This document shows positions 8,471 to 16,499 of a DNA stretch of 43,455 nucleotides, piece by piece. Each line of letters opens with the position of its first letter. Position 1 is the stretch's first letter. This DNA is from an uncultured Clostridia bacterium. Its GTDB lineage: Bacteria; Bacillota_I; Bacilli_A; RF39; UBA660. The stretch covers positions 1-43,455 of the forward strand of contig CAMUZE010000012.1 of assembly GCA_947165135.1 (NCBI GenBank). The letters run 5' to 3'. Made by a program: the position numbers and the translations under genes. The notes beneath the pieces are model-generated. The model saw only the letters and a list, made by a program, of their open reading frames with translations, did not search any database and was not told where the DNA came from.

Positions 8471-8963
8471 ATTCAATTTTACCCATTTTATCAAAAGGAT
8501 AAAGTCTTATTTTAACTCTGCCAATTAATTCTTCTTTTTTAAAATTACCAAGCATTCTACTATCTTTTGATACTTCTCTATTATCTCCCATGACAAAATA
8601 TTCATTTTCTTTAGTTGTTGCTTTAAAATCATTAGTTATTCCGTGGATATAATTTTCTTCAACCAATTCACCATTTATATATAACTTATTATCGATATAT
8701 TCTATCTCTTCACCTGGAAGGCCTATTATTCTTTTTATAATCTTATCATTTTCATTACTATTTTTAACTACGACTATTTGAAATCTTTTAGGATCACTGA
8801 TTCTATAATTAATTTTATTTATTATTATAACTTGGCCATCGTTAAGTGTATTATCCATACTACTTCCTTCAACAACTGCTGGCGTAATTATAAAAGTTCT
8901 TATTAAAACAACAGCAATAATTATAATAACATAATCTTTAATTTCTAATAAAAATTTCTTCAT
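8469..8963 (-). CDS. lepB: Signal peptidase I
   Basis: Membrane-bound serine protease that removes Sec signal peptides. The 164 residues contain one N-terminal membrane anchor (residues 11-30), then the catalytic serine box GSSMDNTL (Ser35) and the lysine box IIKRIIGLPGE (Lys77). The downstream GDNREVSKDSR box is conserved in the SipS type. Small size with a single anchor is normal for Gram-positive enzymes. I place the start at 8963, where AGGAG sits five bases upstream; an in-frame GTG at 8975 overlaps that ribosome site. No promoter was resolved upstream. Confidence 0.95.
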   Translation of the reverse strand: MKKFLLEIKDYVIIIIAVVLIRTFIITPAVVEGSSMDNTLNDGQVIIINKINYRISDPKRFQIVVVKNSNENDKIIKRIIGLPGEEIEYIDNKLYINGELVEENYIHGITNDFKATTKENEYFVMGDNREVSKDSRMLGNFKKEELIGRVKIRLYPFDKMGKIE

Positions 8964-9049
8964 ATGTCTCCTCACAATTTAACTATTATAATTATACTAC
9001 ATATTTTATAACGTTCAATATTATTATTTACACTAAATATTAATTTTTG

Positions 9050-9082
9050 TAAAAAAAAAGAAATTATATAATTAATTTCTTT
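9050..9082 (-). terminator. Terminator after rplS
   Basis: AAAGAAATTA and TAATTTCTTT (9073-9082 and 9057-9066) form a stem followed by a run of T on the minus strand, overlapping the end of rplS. Confidence 0.75.
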
Positions 9083-9410
9083 CTTTAATTCTAAATGTTC
9101 CAGTAAATTTCTTTAAGAAGTTTAATTTAGCTCTTCTTACTTTACCTTTCTTAACTACAGTTATTTTATCAATTAGTGGACTATTAACTGGGAAAACTCT
9201 GTTAATTCCAACATTTCCACTTTTCTTTCTAACTGTAAATGTTTCTGAAACACTACCACCTTTACGAGCAGTAACAATTCCTTCGAATGCTTGAATTCTT
9301 TCTCTTTTACCTTCTCTAATCTTAACGTCTACTCTAACTGTATCTCCAACTTGGAAATCTGGAACGCTAGGATTAATATGTTTCTTGTTAATCAAATCGA
9401 TTAAGTTCAT
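9072..9410 (-). CDS. rplS: Ribosomal protein L19
   Basis: Component of the 50S subunit near the 30S interface. The 112-residue sequence matches L19 throughout: PDFQVGDTVRVDVKIREG, RIQAFEGIVTARKGG, ETFTVRKKSGNVGINRVFP and the basic C terminus. Length is standard. AGGAGG precedes the ATG. Unlike many Bacillota, no trmD or rimM lies next to it. It has its own promoter, a leader of about 55 nt and a terminator. Confidence 0.97.
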   Translation of the reverse strand: MNLIDLINKKHINPSVPDFQVGDTVRVDVKIREGKRERIQAFEGIVTARKGGSVSETFTVRKKSGNVGINRVFPVNSPLIDKITVVKKGKVRRAKLNFLKKFTGTFRIKERN

Positions 9411-9502
9411 ACTCTATTTCCTCCTTTTTGTGCATATTTAATCATGCATATCTGCAGCGGATTAAGCGTATTAATAATAACACAAAAATAATTTGTTGTC
9501 TA
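9411..9502 (-). promoter_or_regulatory. rplS promoter and candidate L19 leader
   Basis: TAGACA (9497-9502), a 17-bp spacer and TATTAT (9474-9479) with an upstream TG make a strong promoter on the minus strand. The leader contains an inverted repeat TGCAT/ATGCA around GATTAAAT, placed just before the AGGAGG site. Bacillota L19 leaders of this size are known autoregulatory RNAs; assigning this one is inference. Confidence 0.6.
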
Positions 9503-9550
9503 GTTTTTTATTTAAAATGTTTATTTTTTAAATTAAACACTTTTTGATAT

Positions 9551-9585
9551 AAAAAAAGATATTTAATGCATTGAATTAAATATCT
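9551..9585 (-). terminator. Terminator after ftsW
   Basis: AGATATTTAAT and ATTAAATATCT (9575-9585 and 9557-9567) around a 7-nt loop, followed by TTTTTT on the minus strand. Confidence 0.82.
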
Positions 9586-10774
9586 AACCATTCACTACTT
9601 TTTTAATCTCTCTTTGTTGTTTCTCTACTTCATTTTCTATATTAATTCTTTGTACTACAGCAAATGCCCCAATAGTTGTTATACAGAAACTTCCTCCGTA
9701 GCTTAAAAATGGAAGTGGTACTCCAGTTAATGGAATGATACCAAGTACTCCACATAAATTTACAAAAATATGAAGTAAAAAATATACACCAATTCCATAA
9801 CATATTAATGAGTTTTGTAATTTATATGTCCTACTAGCAACTTTAAAAATATAATATGCAAGTACAATATATCCGATAATTATGACAATTCCAACTATTA
9901 CTCCCAATTCTTCTACAATAATTGGGAAGATAAAATCTGTATGACTTGCTGGCAAATACATATATTTTTGAATAGATGCTCCTACCCCAGATCCAAAAAG
10001 ACCTCCATTATTAATTGCAATATACCCATTACAAACTTGATAGCCAGAGTTTTCTTCATATCTATCGCAAGGATTAGTATAAATAAATCTATTAAACCTT
10101 CCGGATTCTAACAATTTATCTGGTAATATTTTGTATCCAAATTTTAAAAATAATATTGATAATACAATTCCACACACTGCTGCTATTTTAATATATTTAA
10201 TTATTTTTTCATTTTTATCTGTTGGAACAGCAACGAATATTAATGCAAATAATGCTGCCATTATCGCAGCAGAACCAAAGTCTCCCCCCAAACCTATTAT
10301 CAAAAATGCTAAAAAACATAAACTAAGCGGTATTAAAAATGACCATTTCTTATGATTTACATTTGCCCATACTCCATAGAATGAGCCCATATACATGATT
10401 AAAAATACTTTTAAAAATTCAGCTGGCTGTAAACTTCCTCCAAGTAAAGAAAGGGTTACTTCATTTACTCCAGATCTAAATAAGTTCTTACCATAGGCAA
10501 CTAATAATAGTAGTAAAAATATTGCTGTTGCTCCTAGGGATAAAGCTTTATACCATTTAGTTGGTATTTTAAGTACAAATAAAGAACCGACAAATGATAA
10601 ACCAACAAAAAATAATTGACGTTTGAAGAAGTAATACGGACTATCCATTCCATATGTTAAAGTTGATGAAATGGAAGATGCATCTAAAATAAGTAATGCT
10701 CCTCCTATTGCAAATATTAAAGTCAATATCAAAATTGGTTTATTTAAGTTTTTAAAAATATTTATTTTTTTCAT
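9584..10774 (-). CDS. ftsW: FtsW/RodA/SpoVE-family peptidoglycan glycosyltransferase
   Basis: SEDS-family membrane polymerase that builds peptidoglycan from lipid II, working with a class B penicillin-binding protein. The 396 residues carry about ten membrane helices and the signature loops GSGVGASIQKYMYLP, HTDFIFPIIVEELG and GVPLPFLSYGGS. NPCDRYEENSGYQ in the large outer loop is close to FtsW of Bacilli, so I favour FtsW over RodA, though only context or comparison can settle it. The ATG at 10774 has no clear ribosome site; a TTG at 10786 is an alternative. The promoter places the RNA start about 11 nt upstream, so the message is nearly leaderless. Confidence 0.85.
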   Translation of the reverse strand: MKKINIFKNLNKPILILTLIFAIGGALLILDASSISSTLTYGMDSPYYFFKRQLFFVGLSFVGSLFVLKIPTKWYKALSLGATAIFLLLLLVAYGKNLFRSGVNEVTLSLLGGSLQPAEFLKVFLIMYMGSFYGVWANVNHKKWSFLIPLSLCFLAFLIIGLGGDFGSAAIMAALFALIFVAVPTDKNEKIIKYIKIAAVCGIVLSILFLKFGYKILPDKLLESGRFNRFIYTNPCDRYEENSGYQVCNGYIAINNGGLFGSGVGASIQKYMYLPASHTDFIFPIIVEELGVIVGIVIIIGYIVLAYYIFKVASRTYKLQNSLICYGIGVYFLLHIFVNLCGVLGIIPLTGVPLPFLSYGGSFCITTIGAFAVVQRINIENEVEKQQREIKKVVNG

Positions 10775-10791
10775 AGCATTTATCAATAATA

Positions 10792-10820
10792 ATTATAACC
10801 AAAATAATATAAATTGTAAA
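10792..10820 (-). promoter_or_regulatory. Promoter of ftsW
   Basis: TTTACA (10815-10820), a 17-bp spacer and TATAAT (10792-10797) on the minus strand, close to a consensus vegetative promoter. Its predicted start lies only about 11 nt before the ftsW ATG. Confidence 0.75.
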
Positions 10821-10891
10821 TTATATCATTACTTAGTTGTGTCAACAAATATGATATTTCCATAAAATAATATAGAAATAGGAGGTATTTT

Positions 10892-11083
10892 ATGTATTAT
10901 TATGGATATAATGGTGGATATACTACAGGTAACAGCATGTACTATAATACATATCCAGGATATTATACAAGTGGATATGGTTATGGTCCTGCTATTATAT
11001 TAGTATTATTCATTTTACTAGTAATTATTTTCGGAGTTGGATTTATTAATAACGGAAATAGTGGCTGCGGTTGCAATAACTAA
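10892..11083 (+). CDS. YjcZ-like small membrane protein
   Basis: A 63-residue protein. The first half is rich in Tyr and Gly (YYYGYNGGY, SGYGYGP), and one hydrophobic helix follows (AIILVLFILLVIIFGVGF). The tail is NNGNSGCGCNN. The Gly/Tyr lead followed by an ALIVVLFILLIIVG-like helix is the hallmark of the YjcZ family, known in Bacillus as small sporulation-associated membrane proteins of unclear role. AGGAGG stands six bases before the ATG. It stands alone and shares a bidirectional terminator with the ThyX-like gene. Whether this organism sporulates is not shown here. Confidence 0.75.
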   Translation: MYYYGYNGGYTTGNSMYYNTYPGYYTSGYGYGPAIILVLFILLVIIFGVGFINNGNSGCGCNN

Positions 11084-11092
11084 TTGTCAAAT

Positions 11093-11116
11093 AAAAAGTA
11101 CTTTTAAGTACTTTTT
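11093..11116. terminator. Bidirectional terminator
   Basis: AAAAAGTACTT (11093-11103) and AAGTACTTTTT (11106-11116) flank a TT loop between the convergent YjcZ-like and ThyX-like genes. Confidence 0.75.
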
Positions 11117-12344
11117 ATATTTTTCTAGTTAAATTTATTCCCTCTTTAAATCCACAAGGTGAAGGACATTTATAATCTGGAAATGTGCATCTTGCTCCAT
11201 TTGCATATTTTGCAATATCATCTATAAGTGGATGATTATCTTCTTCTAAATGTTTCTTATATTCTAATAATGTCTTTCTTGTTTGCTGCATTATTTCAAG
11301 TTGAGCAGCACTACACAACCTTTCTTTACATTTTAAAATAAAATTTTCATATGTTCCATTTTCACATATATCAATTAACAATCCTTGAGGATATACATTT
11401 TTAACTCTATTACAATCATTTAACCATTCTTTTTTTAACTCTTCATTATCTGCAATAATTGGTGGAATAAAAAATTCATATTCACTAGGTACTCTCATCT
11501 CATAATTAATAGTTCTATGTCTTTGTGCTTGTGCAAGTTCTGCAAAACTTCCTTTATATTTTGTTAAGTAGATATCTGAAAATACTTCTCTTTTATCATC
11601 AAACCTTTCTGAAAATAATGATAAGCGTCTATTCTTTTCATTTTTCATAAGTCTTTCATCTAAAATATTTAATCTATTTAATTCATCAATAAATTCTTGC
11701 ATTGATAAAGATAATCTATTTTGAAATTCATTATTACTATCATGTTCATTTATATATCTTTTCATGAAAGATGCTAAATAATTTATTTGTCTAAATGAGG
11801 TTTTATACATCATTTTAGTATCCATAAATACAGTTACTAAATATCTTGAATTCTCTTGTGCTAATTTTTTAATTTTACTTTCATTAAATACATTTGAATA
11901 TTTCTTTGATATCTCAGAAGTAAAAATATTCATCCATTTATTATATAATTTCTCTTCTAATTCTGTAATAGAATTACCACTTATATTTCCAGGAGTTACT
12001 GTAAGTACTGGATCTGTAATTACCCTTTCAATTGGTGTGTATCTTGCTGATTTTTCACTTGTATTATATTCATGTTCATTATTTAATACCATTGCTAATA
12101 TCTTTGGAATATTCTCGATATATAATACAACATCACAATGACCATGTACACTATGGTGTGTATTATTTAATGTTGATTCTGTTCTTTTTTGTGTTTTTTC
12201 AATTGGTTCATCTAAAAGATGGTCATATCCTTGCTTATCATAACAAATGCCTGCAGCTCTACCTCCAAATAATAAGGCAGATTCTCTATCGAATGTTCCA
12301 TCCTCTTTCCTAAAATAATTTTCTTTTACTAAATTTATTTTCAT
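11115..12344 (-). CDS. thyX: Divergent two-domain ThyX-like (flavin-dependent thymidylate synthase family) protein
   Basis: A 409-residue protein with two ThyX-like halves. The first half has LNNEHEYNTSEKSARYTP (about residues 87-104), matching the RHRxxSxNExSxRY signature at its EKSARY end but without the RHR triplet. The second half has AELAQAQRHRTINYEM (about residues 270-285), which supplies an RHR. ThyX makes dTMP from dUMP using FAD and methylenetetrahydrofolate. Classical ThyX is about 220-250 residues, but double-length versions exist, for example in chlamydiae. The C terminus adds four cysteines (CTFPDYKCPSPCGF and an earlier Cys), unusual for ThyX. It lies 9 nt after the thymidylate kinase gene with GGAGG upstream, which supports a role in dTMP supply. 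Activity is inferred. Confidence 0.72.
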   Translation of the reverse strand: MKINLVKENYFRKEDGTFDRESALLFGGRAAGICYDKQGYDHLLDEPIEKTQKRTESTLNNTHHSVHGHCDVVLYIENIPKILAMVLNNEHEYNTSEKSARYTPIERVITDPVLTVTPGNISGNSITELEEKLYNKWMNIFTSEISKKYSNVFNESKIKKLAQENSRYLVTVFMDTKMMYKTSFRQINYLASFMKRYINEHDSNNEFQNRLSLSMQEFIDELNRLNILDERLMKNEKNRRLSLFSERFDDKREVFSDIYLTKYKGSFAELAQAQRHRTINYEMRVPSEYEFFIPPIIADNEELKKEWLNDCNRVKNVYPQGLLIDICENGTYENFILKCKERLCSAAQLEIMQQTRKTLLEYKKHLEEDNHPLIDDIAKYANGARCTFPDYKCPSPCGFKEGINLTRKI

Positions 12345-12353
12345 TTTTACCTC

Positions 12354-13088
12354 CTAAAATTTTGTCATTCTCATTATTTTTTTACTTTCTTGTTGCAATA
12401 GTTTATCAACAACTTCATCAACTTCACTAGCAATATCATCTATTGATTTTATATCGTCTACACTACTAAAACTATCAGTTTTTAAACAATTAATAAATTC
12501 CCATCCATACATTTTAGCTATATCCAGATAATTTCTTTCTGCATTTCTTAAGTGCTCTTCACTCGATTCATTACCATCTGAATATTTTCTTCCTTTTCTT
12601 AATTCTCTTGCTGCATCAAATGGCATATATAGGAATATTACTTTATCGGGTCTTGGAAGTTCACATAAATCAAATTCTAATATTTCTATAAATTTAAGTA
12701 TCTTGTCTCTTTCCTCTTTTGTCTTTGCTTTTCCAGCTTGATGCCCCATGTTAGATGTTGTATATCTATCTAATATTATTACATCATTTTCATAGATTTC
12801 ATTTTCTATTGTCTTTAAAAAATTATATCTTCTATCAGCGGCATAATATAGACTACTTACAAGTGGGTCTACATTAGCACTTGTTTCTTCAAAAAAACTT
12901 TCTCCTATTTCTCCTTTTCCTAAATATGGTCCACCTACTATTTTACCAGTTGGCGAATTATATACTGGAAATGAAAAACTTTTTACTTTTAATCCTTTTG
13001 AATTTAAGTGTTCAAGTAATTTTTTACTTTGTGTTTCTTTACCTGAACCATCAGTTCCTTCGATAACAATTATCTTAGCTCTTTCCAT
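12354..13088 (-). CDS. tmk: Thymidylate kinase
   Basis: Phosphorylates dTMP to dTDP. The 244-residue protein has the P-loop EGTDGSGKETQSK (residues 10-22) with Glu after the Lys, as in a Bacillota subgroup of Tmk. The DR(Y) motif LDRYTTSNMGHQAGK follows, with an Arg-rich lid region (AARELRKGRKYSD). It is about 30 residues longer than Escherichia coli Tmk. The extra length lies around the SPTGKIVGGPYLGKGE insertion and the C-terminal helix, and the same subgroup is the likely explanation. GGAGGG precedes the ATG. It is the first gene of the tmk-thyX operon, and a possible attenuator precedes it. Confidence 0.85.
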   Translation of the reverse strand: MERAKIIVIEGTDGSGKETQSKKLLEHLNSKGLKVKSFSFPVYNSPTGKIVGGPYLGKGEIGESFFEETSANVDPLVSSLYYAADRRYNFLKTIENEIYENDVIILDRYTTSNMGHQAGKAKTKEERDKILKFIEILEFDLCELPRPDKVIFLYMPFDAARELRKGRKYSDGNESSEEHLRNAERNYLDIAKMYGWEFINCLKTDSFSSVDDIKSIDDIASEVDEVVDKLLQQESKKIMRMTKF

Positions 13089-13097
13089 ATTCCCTCC

Positions 13098-13125
13098 AAA
13101 AAAATAACATAGTAAATACTATGCT
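13098..13125 (-). terminator. Leader terminator (candidate attenuator) of tmk-thyX
   Basis: The stem AGCATAGTA/TACTATGTT (minus strand, arms 13125-13117 and 13114-13106, one G-U pair) with a 2-nt loop is followed by TTTTTTT (13104-13098). That tract touches the GGAGGG of tmk. A terminator inside a leader implies conditional read-through. The upstream TAACAT (13138-13133) can pair with ATGTTA of the 3' arm, giving an alternative fold. Confidence 0.6.
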
Positions 13126-13134
13126 AAAAACATG

Positions 13135-13155
13135 TTAATAAGTTAGTTTTAACAT
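13135..13155 (-). CDS. Candidate six-codon leader ORF (MLKLTY) before tmk
   Basis: The minus-strand ATG at 13155 opens MLKLTY and a TAA stop, with GAGGT upstream at a suitable distance. It ends about 10 nt before the leader terminator. A leader peptide controlling the attenuator is possible, but the frame is so short that chance is a real alternative. Confidence 0.3.
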   Translation of the reverse strand: MLKLTY

Positions 13156-13174
13156 TAATATTACCTCAATAAAT

Positions 13175-13203
13175 ATAATAATATATAATATATTTTTTTT
13201 CAA
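13175..13203 (-). promoter_or_regulatory. Promoter of the tmk-thyX operon
   Basis: TTGAAA (13198-13203), a 17-bp spacer and TATTAT (13175-13180) on the minus strand. The predicted start near 13168 gives a leader of about 80 nt that contains the mini-ORF and the terminator. Confidence 0.55.
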
Positions 13204-13233
13204 TATAAAAATGTATTTTTTACAATTAATTTA

Positions 13234-13242
13234 TGATATAAT
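13234..13242 (+). promoter_or_regulatory. Extended -10 promoter of rnhC
   Basis: TGATATAAT with hexamer 13237-13242 and no good -35. The GGTGA ribosome site begins nine bases further on. Confidence 0.5.
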
Positions 13243-13258
13243 TTAATCGGTGAAAAAT

Positions 13259-14197
13259 ATGGCAGAACAAAAAACTATTGTATTTAAAGTTAGTGATAAT
13301 ATTAAAGAAAAAATGATTGACTACTATAAAGATATGGTTACTGGGAAACCACCATATTCTATATTTCAAGTAAAAGATTATGATTGCGTCACTACTCTAT
13401 ATGAAAGTGGAAAAGTTATGTTTCAAGGTATTGGTGCTGATATTGAAGCCAATATGTGGAAAGATTTAGAAATGCATTTTAACAATAGAAATATAGATAA
13501 TGAAATTAAAGAAAAAGATAATAAAGAAGATGATAAGACATACTACTACTATGATGCCATTGGTAGTGATGAAGTCGGAACTGGAGATTATTTTGGGCCT
13601 ATAATAGTAACTGCAACCCTAGTAAAAAAAGAAACCAGAAAACTATTAGAGGATTTAAAAATAATGGATTCTAAAAAAATGACAGACGATAAAATTAGAA
13701 GATGTGCTCCAATATTAATGAAAAAAATTCCATATGTAACTTTTAACCTTTCTAACTCAAAGTTTAATGAACTAACTAAAAAAGGTTTTAATATGAATAA
13801 AATAAAAGCTATTCTTCATAATAAAGTATTATTTGAACTTTCAAATAAAGAAAAAGATAATTATCATAAAATAATTATCGATCAATTTACTAGTCCAAGA
13901 AGTTATTTTACATATTTAAAGCAAGAAAAAATAACAGATAAAGTTACTAAGATAACATTCTTAACTAAAGGTGAAAGTAAACATCTAAGTGTAGCAGCTG
14001 CCTCAGTAATAAGCAGATATTTATTTTTAGAAGAAATGGACAAATTATCTCAGAAGTATGGTATCAATATTCCAAAAGGAGCATCCACAGAAGTAGATAA
14101 AGTTGCCAAAGAAATATTGAATAAATATGGTAAAAATGAGCTGCTAAAAATAACAAAAATTAATTTTAAAAACACAGAAAAAATCCTAAATAGTTAG
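13259..14197 (+). CDS. rnhC: Ribonuclease HIII
   Basis: Endonuclease that cuts the RNA strand of RNA:DNA hybrids. The 312-residue protein has the N-terminal TBP-like substrate-binding domain (residues 1 to about 85; the GKPPYSIFQVKDYDCVTTLY strand region is typical). A type 2 RNase H domain follows, starting DAIGSDEVGTGDYFGP with the catalytic Asp-Glu pair. Further acidic residues lie in IMDSKKM and HKIIIDQFTSP, and SVAAASVISRY is conserved. Length is standard. I use the ATG at 13259 because GGTGA precedes it at the right distance; a GTG nine bases upstream overlaps that site. A shared terminator ends the gene. Confidence 0.95.
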   Translation: MAEQKTIVFKVSDNIKEKMIDYYKDMVTGKPPYSIFQVKDYDCVTTLYESGKVMFQGIGADIEANMWKDLEMHFNNRNIDNEIKEKDNKEDDKTYYYYDAIGSDEVGTGDYFGPIIVTATLVKKETRKLLEDLKIMDSKKMTDDKIRRCAPILMKKIPYVTFNLSNSKFNELTKKGFNMNKIKAILHNKVLFELSNKEKDNYHKIIIDQFTSPRSYFTYLKQEKITDKVTKITFLTKGESKHLSVAAASVISRYLFLEEMDKLSQKYGINIPKGASTEVDKVAKEILNKYGKNELLKITKINFKNTEKILNS

Positions 14198-14204
14198 GAT
14201 TTTT
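14179..14204. terminator. Bidirectional terminator between rnhC and the BspA-like gene
   Basis: AAAAATCCTAA (14179-14189) and TTAGGATTTTT (14194-14204) around a 4-nt loop, with U-tracts on both strands. Confidence 0.85.
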
Positions 14205-15433
14205 TATTTGCATTTTAATGTATCTTCTATATTTTTTAAAGTAGAATTTTTAATAATATCACTTTCGTAATTAATTTGAGTATTACAGAACATATATTGT
14301 ATTTTTTCTGTTTTTGGTATTTTTATACCCTTTATAGTGTCATTATTTAATAAATAACATCCACTAAACATAGAACTGGCATCTTTTACATGAGAAGTAT
14401 CAAATTCTTTTAGTTCCATCTTTGTTAGTTTACTACAACTCTCAAACATAGAAGTCATATTTTTAACATTTTTTGTATTAAAACTGGTAAGATTTAAAGT
14501 TTCTAAAGACCAACATCCTTCAAACATACCACTCATATCTGTAACGTTAGATGTATCAAATGTTCTCAAATCTAAATCAATAACACCAAGCAAATAGTAG
14601 AACATATTACTCATATTTTCTACTTTTGAAGTGTCCAAATTAGAGACATCAAGTTCTTTTAAATTACTCAAATAATAGAACATACCTTTCATATTTTTTA
14701 CACTACTTGTATCTAAATATTTAAGATTCAACTCTGTTAAATTATAAATACCTGCAAACATGTAAGAGGAATCTTCATTTGCTACTACTCCACCTTCACC
14801 GCCAATATATAATTCATACATATTGTCATTATCATCATCTACATACCAAGCCATAATACTTTTGTCTTGAGTGGCTGATGCATCAAAACTTCCAAGGACC
14901 TTTTCTGGTACTTCTTTAGTAGGCATAAATTCTATTTTTTCAATTCTATATTCTTCAATACTTCCACCAAATATATTAACTCTTACTTTTGCTTTAGCAT
15001 CATATCCAGATCTTGCAAGTGTAGGCAATATTTTTGAACATTTAAATGATTCATAGCTTCCCCAATTAATCTTACTTGTCTCATCAGGATTATCTGTTTT
15101 AATAAAATATCTTCCATCTGTTGCTTCTATAGATGTTATTTTTCCTTCATCATTAAATATAGCACAATATTTTAAATTGTCTTTTTGAAATCTTATTCCA
15201 TTTATCGAATTACTAAAATAATATATTTTCTCTCCATTAGATAGCGACTTATTGTATTGCTCTACAATACTTGAATACAATTCTTGTACTTTTTTTACAA
15301 AAATTTTTCTTTTGACATTCTCACTTTTTACAAATAGCATAAAAAACACTATAACTAAAATAAAGATTAACATACTTAATCCTATTATTAATAGTTGTTT
15401 GTGTTTTTTAATAAACCCTTTTATCTTTTCCAT
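14204..15433 (-). CDS. Membrane-anchored BspA-like/DUF285 repeat surface protein
   Basis: A 409-residue protein with a basic cytoplasmic start and one membrane helix (about residues 15-35), and no cleavage site, so it is probably a type II anchored outer-face protein. An uncharacterised domain (residues 40 to about 220) precedes at least five tandem repeats of about 24 residues with the pattern DTSxVKNMxxMFxxCxxLxxLxL (about residues 225-350). This is the DUF285/BspA leucine-rich repeat found in mycoplasma and gut-bacterial surface proteins, often in adhesion or host interaction. The ligand is unknown. An in-line TATAAT lies at 15455-15460 and only a weak ribosome site is visible. It forms a single-gene unit ending in the terminator shared with rnhC. 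Confidence 0.8.
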   Translation of the reverse strand: MEKIKGFIKKHKQLLIIGLSMLIFILVIVFFMLFVKSENVKRKIFVKKVQELYSSIVEQYNKSLSNGEKIYYFSNSINGIRFQKDNLKYCAIFNDEGKITSIEATDGRYFIKTDNPDETSKINWGSYESFKCSKILPTLARSGYDAKAKVRVNIFGGSIEEYRIEKIEFMPTKEVPEKVLGSFDASATQDKSIMAWYVDDDNDNMYELYIGGEGGVVANEDSSYMFAGIYNLTELNLKYLDTSSVKNMKGMFYYLSNLKELDVSNLDTSKVENMSNMFYYLLGVIDLDLRTFDTSNVTDMSGMFEGCWSLETLNLTSFNTKNVKNMTSMFESCSKLTKMELKEFDTSHVKDASSMFSGCYLLNNDTIKGIKIPKTEKIQYMFCNTQINYESDIIKNSTLKNIEDTLKCK

Positions 15434-15454
15434 ACTATCACTATCTTAATTATC

Positions 15455-15460
15455 ATTATA
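15455..15460 (-). promoter_or_regulatory. -10 element of the BspA-like gene
   Basis: TATAAT on the minus strand about 20 nt before the ATG, preceded by TTGGTG. No consensus -35 is visible. Confidence 0.4.
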
Positions 15461-15480
15461 CACCAATTGTATTTGATAAG

Positions 15481-15855
15481 TCAATTTACATATTCATCTT
15501 TGATAATTCTTTTATATACCATATGTATTTCTTCTTCGGTTTCACCATCTTTAATGAATCCTAATTTTTCATAACAATGTATACCTCTTGGGTTAAACTT
15601 AAAAACATTCAATTCTATTACGTTTATTTTTAATTTGCTAAAAGCATATTCAATCATAGAAAAAATAAAACTTTCATTTAATATCTTCTTTTTAACCCAT
15701 TCTATTTCTTGACTTGTTTCATACTTATTTCTTTTTTTAATTATATATTTTTATACCTTCTAACCATTAATCATAGTTAAATAATCTTATACTAATTCTT
15801 CGTTCATTTTTATAAAATATATTCTTCTGGATTCGAAAATAACATCATATTTCAT
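15481..15855 (-). pseudogene. Decayed GNAT acetyltransferase
   Basis: Read in one frame from the ATG at 15855, the minus strand encodes VIFESRRIYFIKMNEELV, stop, DYLTMING, stop, KV, stop, KYIIKKRNKYETSQEIEW and on to FNPRGIHCYEKLGFIKDG and a final TGA at 15481. This is a GNAT N-acetyltransferase with three in-frame stops (TAA, TAG, TAA). The stretch between FSMIE and YAFSKLKI is too short, so the acetyl-CoA-binding core (motif A) seems deleted. No frameshift is needed. The start overlaps the DUF2284 stop by 4 nt (ATGA), so it was once the coupled last gene of that operon. Confidence 0.75.
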
Positions 15856-16481
15856 ATTTTTCTTAATACTCTTACTCCTTTTTTATATTTGTTAGTTTCT
15901 TCATGTATTTGAAAACCATATTTTTCTAATGCTTCTTTATAGACTCTTGCTATAAACGATATACGGTATGCGTAGTCTTGAACTGGAAAATGGAGCTCTA
16001 CTCCAACATCTTTCATTGTTTTTATAACATTAACACCCATACACTCTAACATTCTTGTTGAAACATAATCTTTCTTATCAGGATTTTCTCTATAAAATTC
16101 TGAAACTGCATAATCATTTTCTTTAAGTGCAATTGGTTGCCAAGCTCTTATATTTCTTATTTGACCTTCTGCTAAAGTTGGGTTTTTAATTCTTCTTTTA
16201 TTAAAATAGTCCAATAAGTAGAATTTTGTTACAACTGCATATACATCACTTATATCAAATATCTGATCGTACATACTTGGAATATGAGGTGGACATGTTG
16301 GAACCTTTCCAAAATTAGGACATCCGTTTTTATGCCCTTTATATGCATTTATACACATACTTCTAGGTGACAAACATTTCTGTTTATCAGCACATTCAAA
16401 ACAATTTCCCTGTATTCCATCATTTAGTATACATTTAGGATAAATAATATATGGTTCAACTTTATATATTTCTTTCTCCAT
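15852..16481 (-). CDS. DUF2284 metal-binding protein
   Basis: A 209-residue cysteine-rich protein of the DUF2284 family, found mostly in anaerobes and of unknown function. The N-terminal third carries the cysteines: YPKCIL, GNCFECADKQKCLSPRSMC, NGCPNFGKVPTCPPH. The last segment is the family hallmark and probably binds metal or an iron-sulfur cluster. The rest is mainly helical and contains a further Cys in LECMGV. GGGGG precedes the ATG. It is 18 nt downstream of the phosphodiesterase gene and coupled by ATGA to the decayed GNAT gene. Function cannot be assigned. Confidence 0.78.
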   Translation of the reverse strand: MEKEIYKVEPYIIYPKCILNDGIQGNCFECADKQKCLSPRSMCINAYKGHKNGCPNFGKVPTCPPHIPSMYDQIFDISDVYAVVTKFYLLDYFNKRRIKNPTLAEGQIRNIRAWQPIALKENDYAVSEFYRENPDKKDYVSTRMLECMGVNVIKTMKDVGVELHFPVQDYAYRISFIARVYKEALEKYGFQIHEETNKYKKGVRVLRKI

Positions 16482-16499
16482 AAAACCCCCATTAAATAT

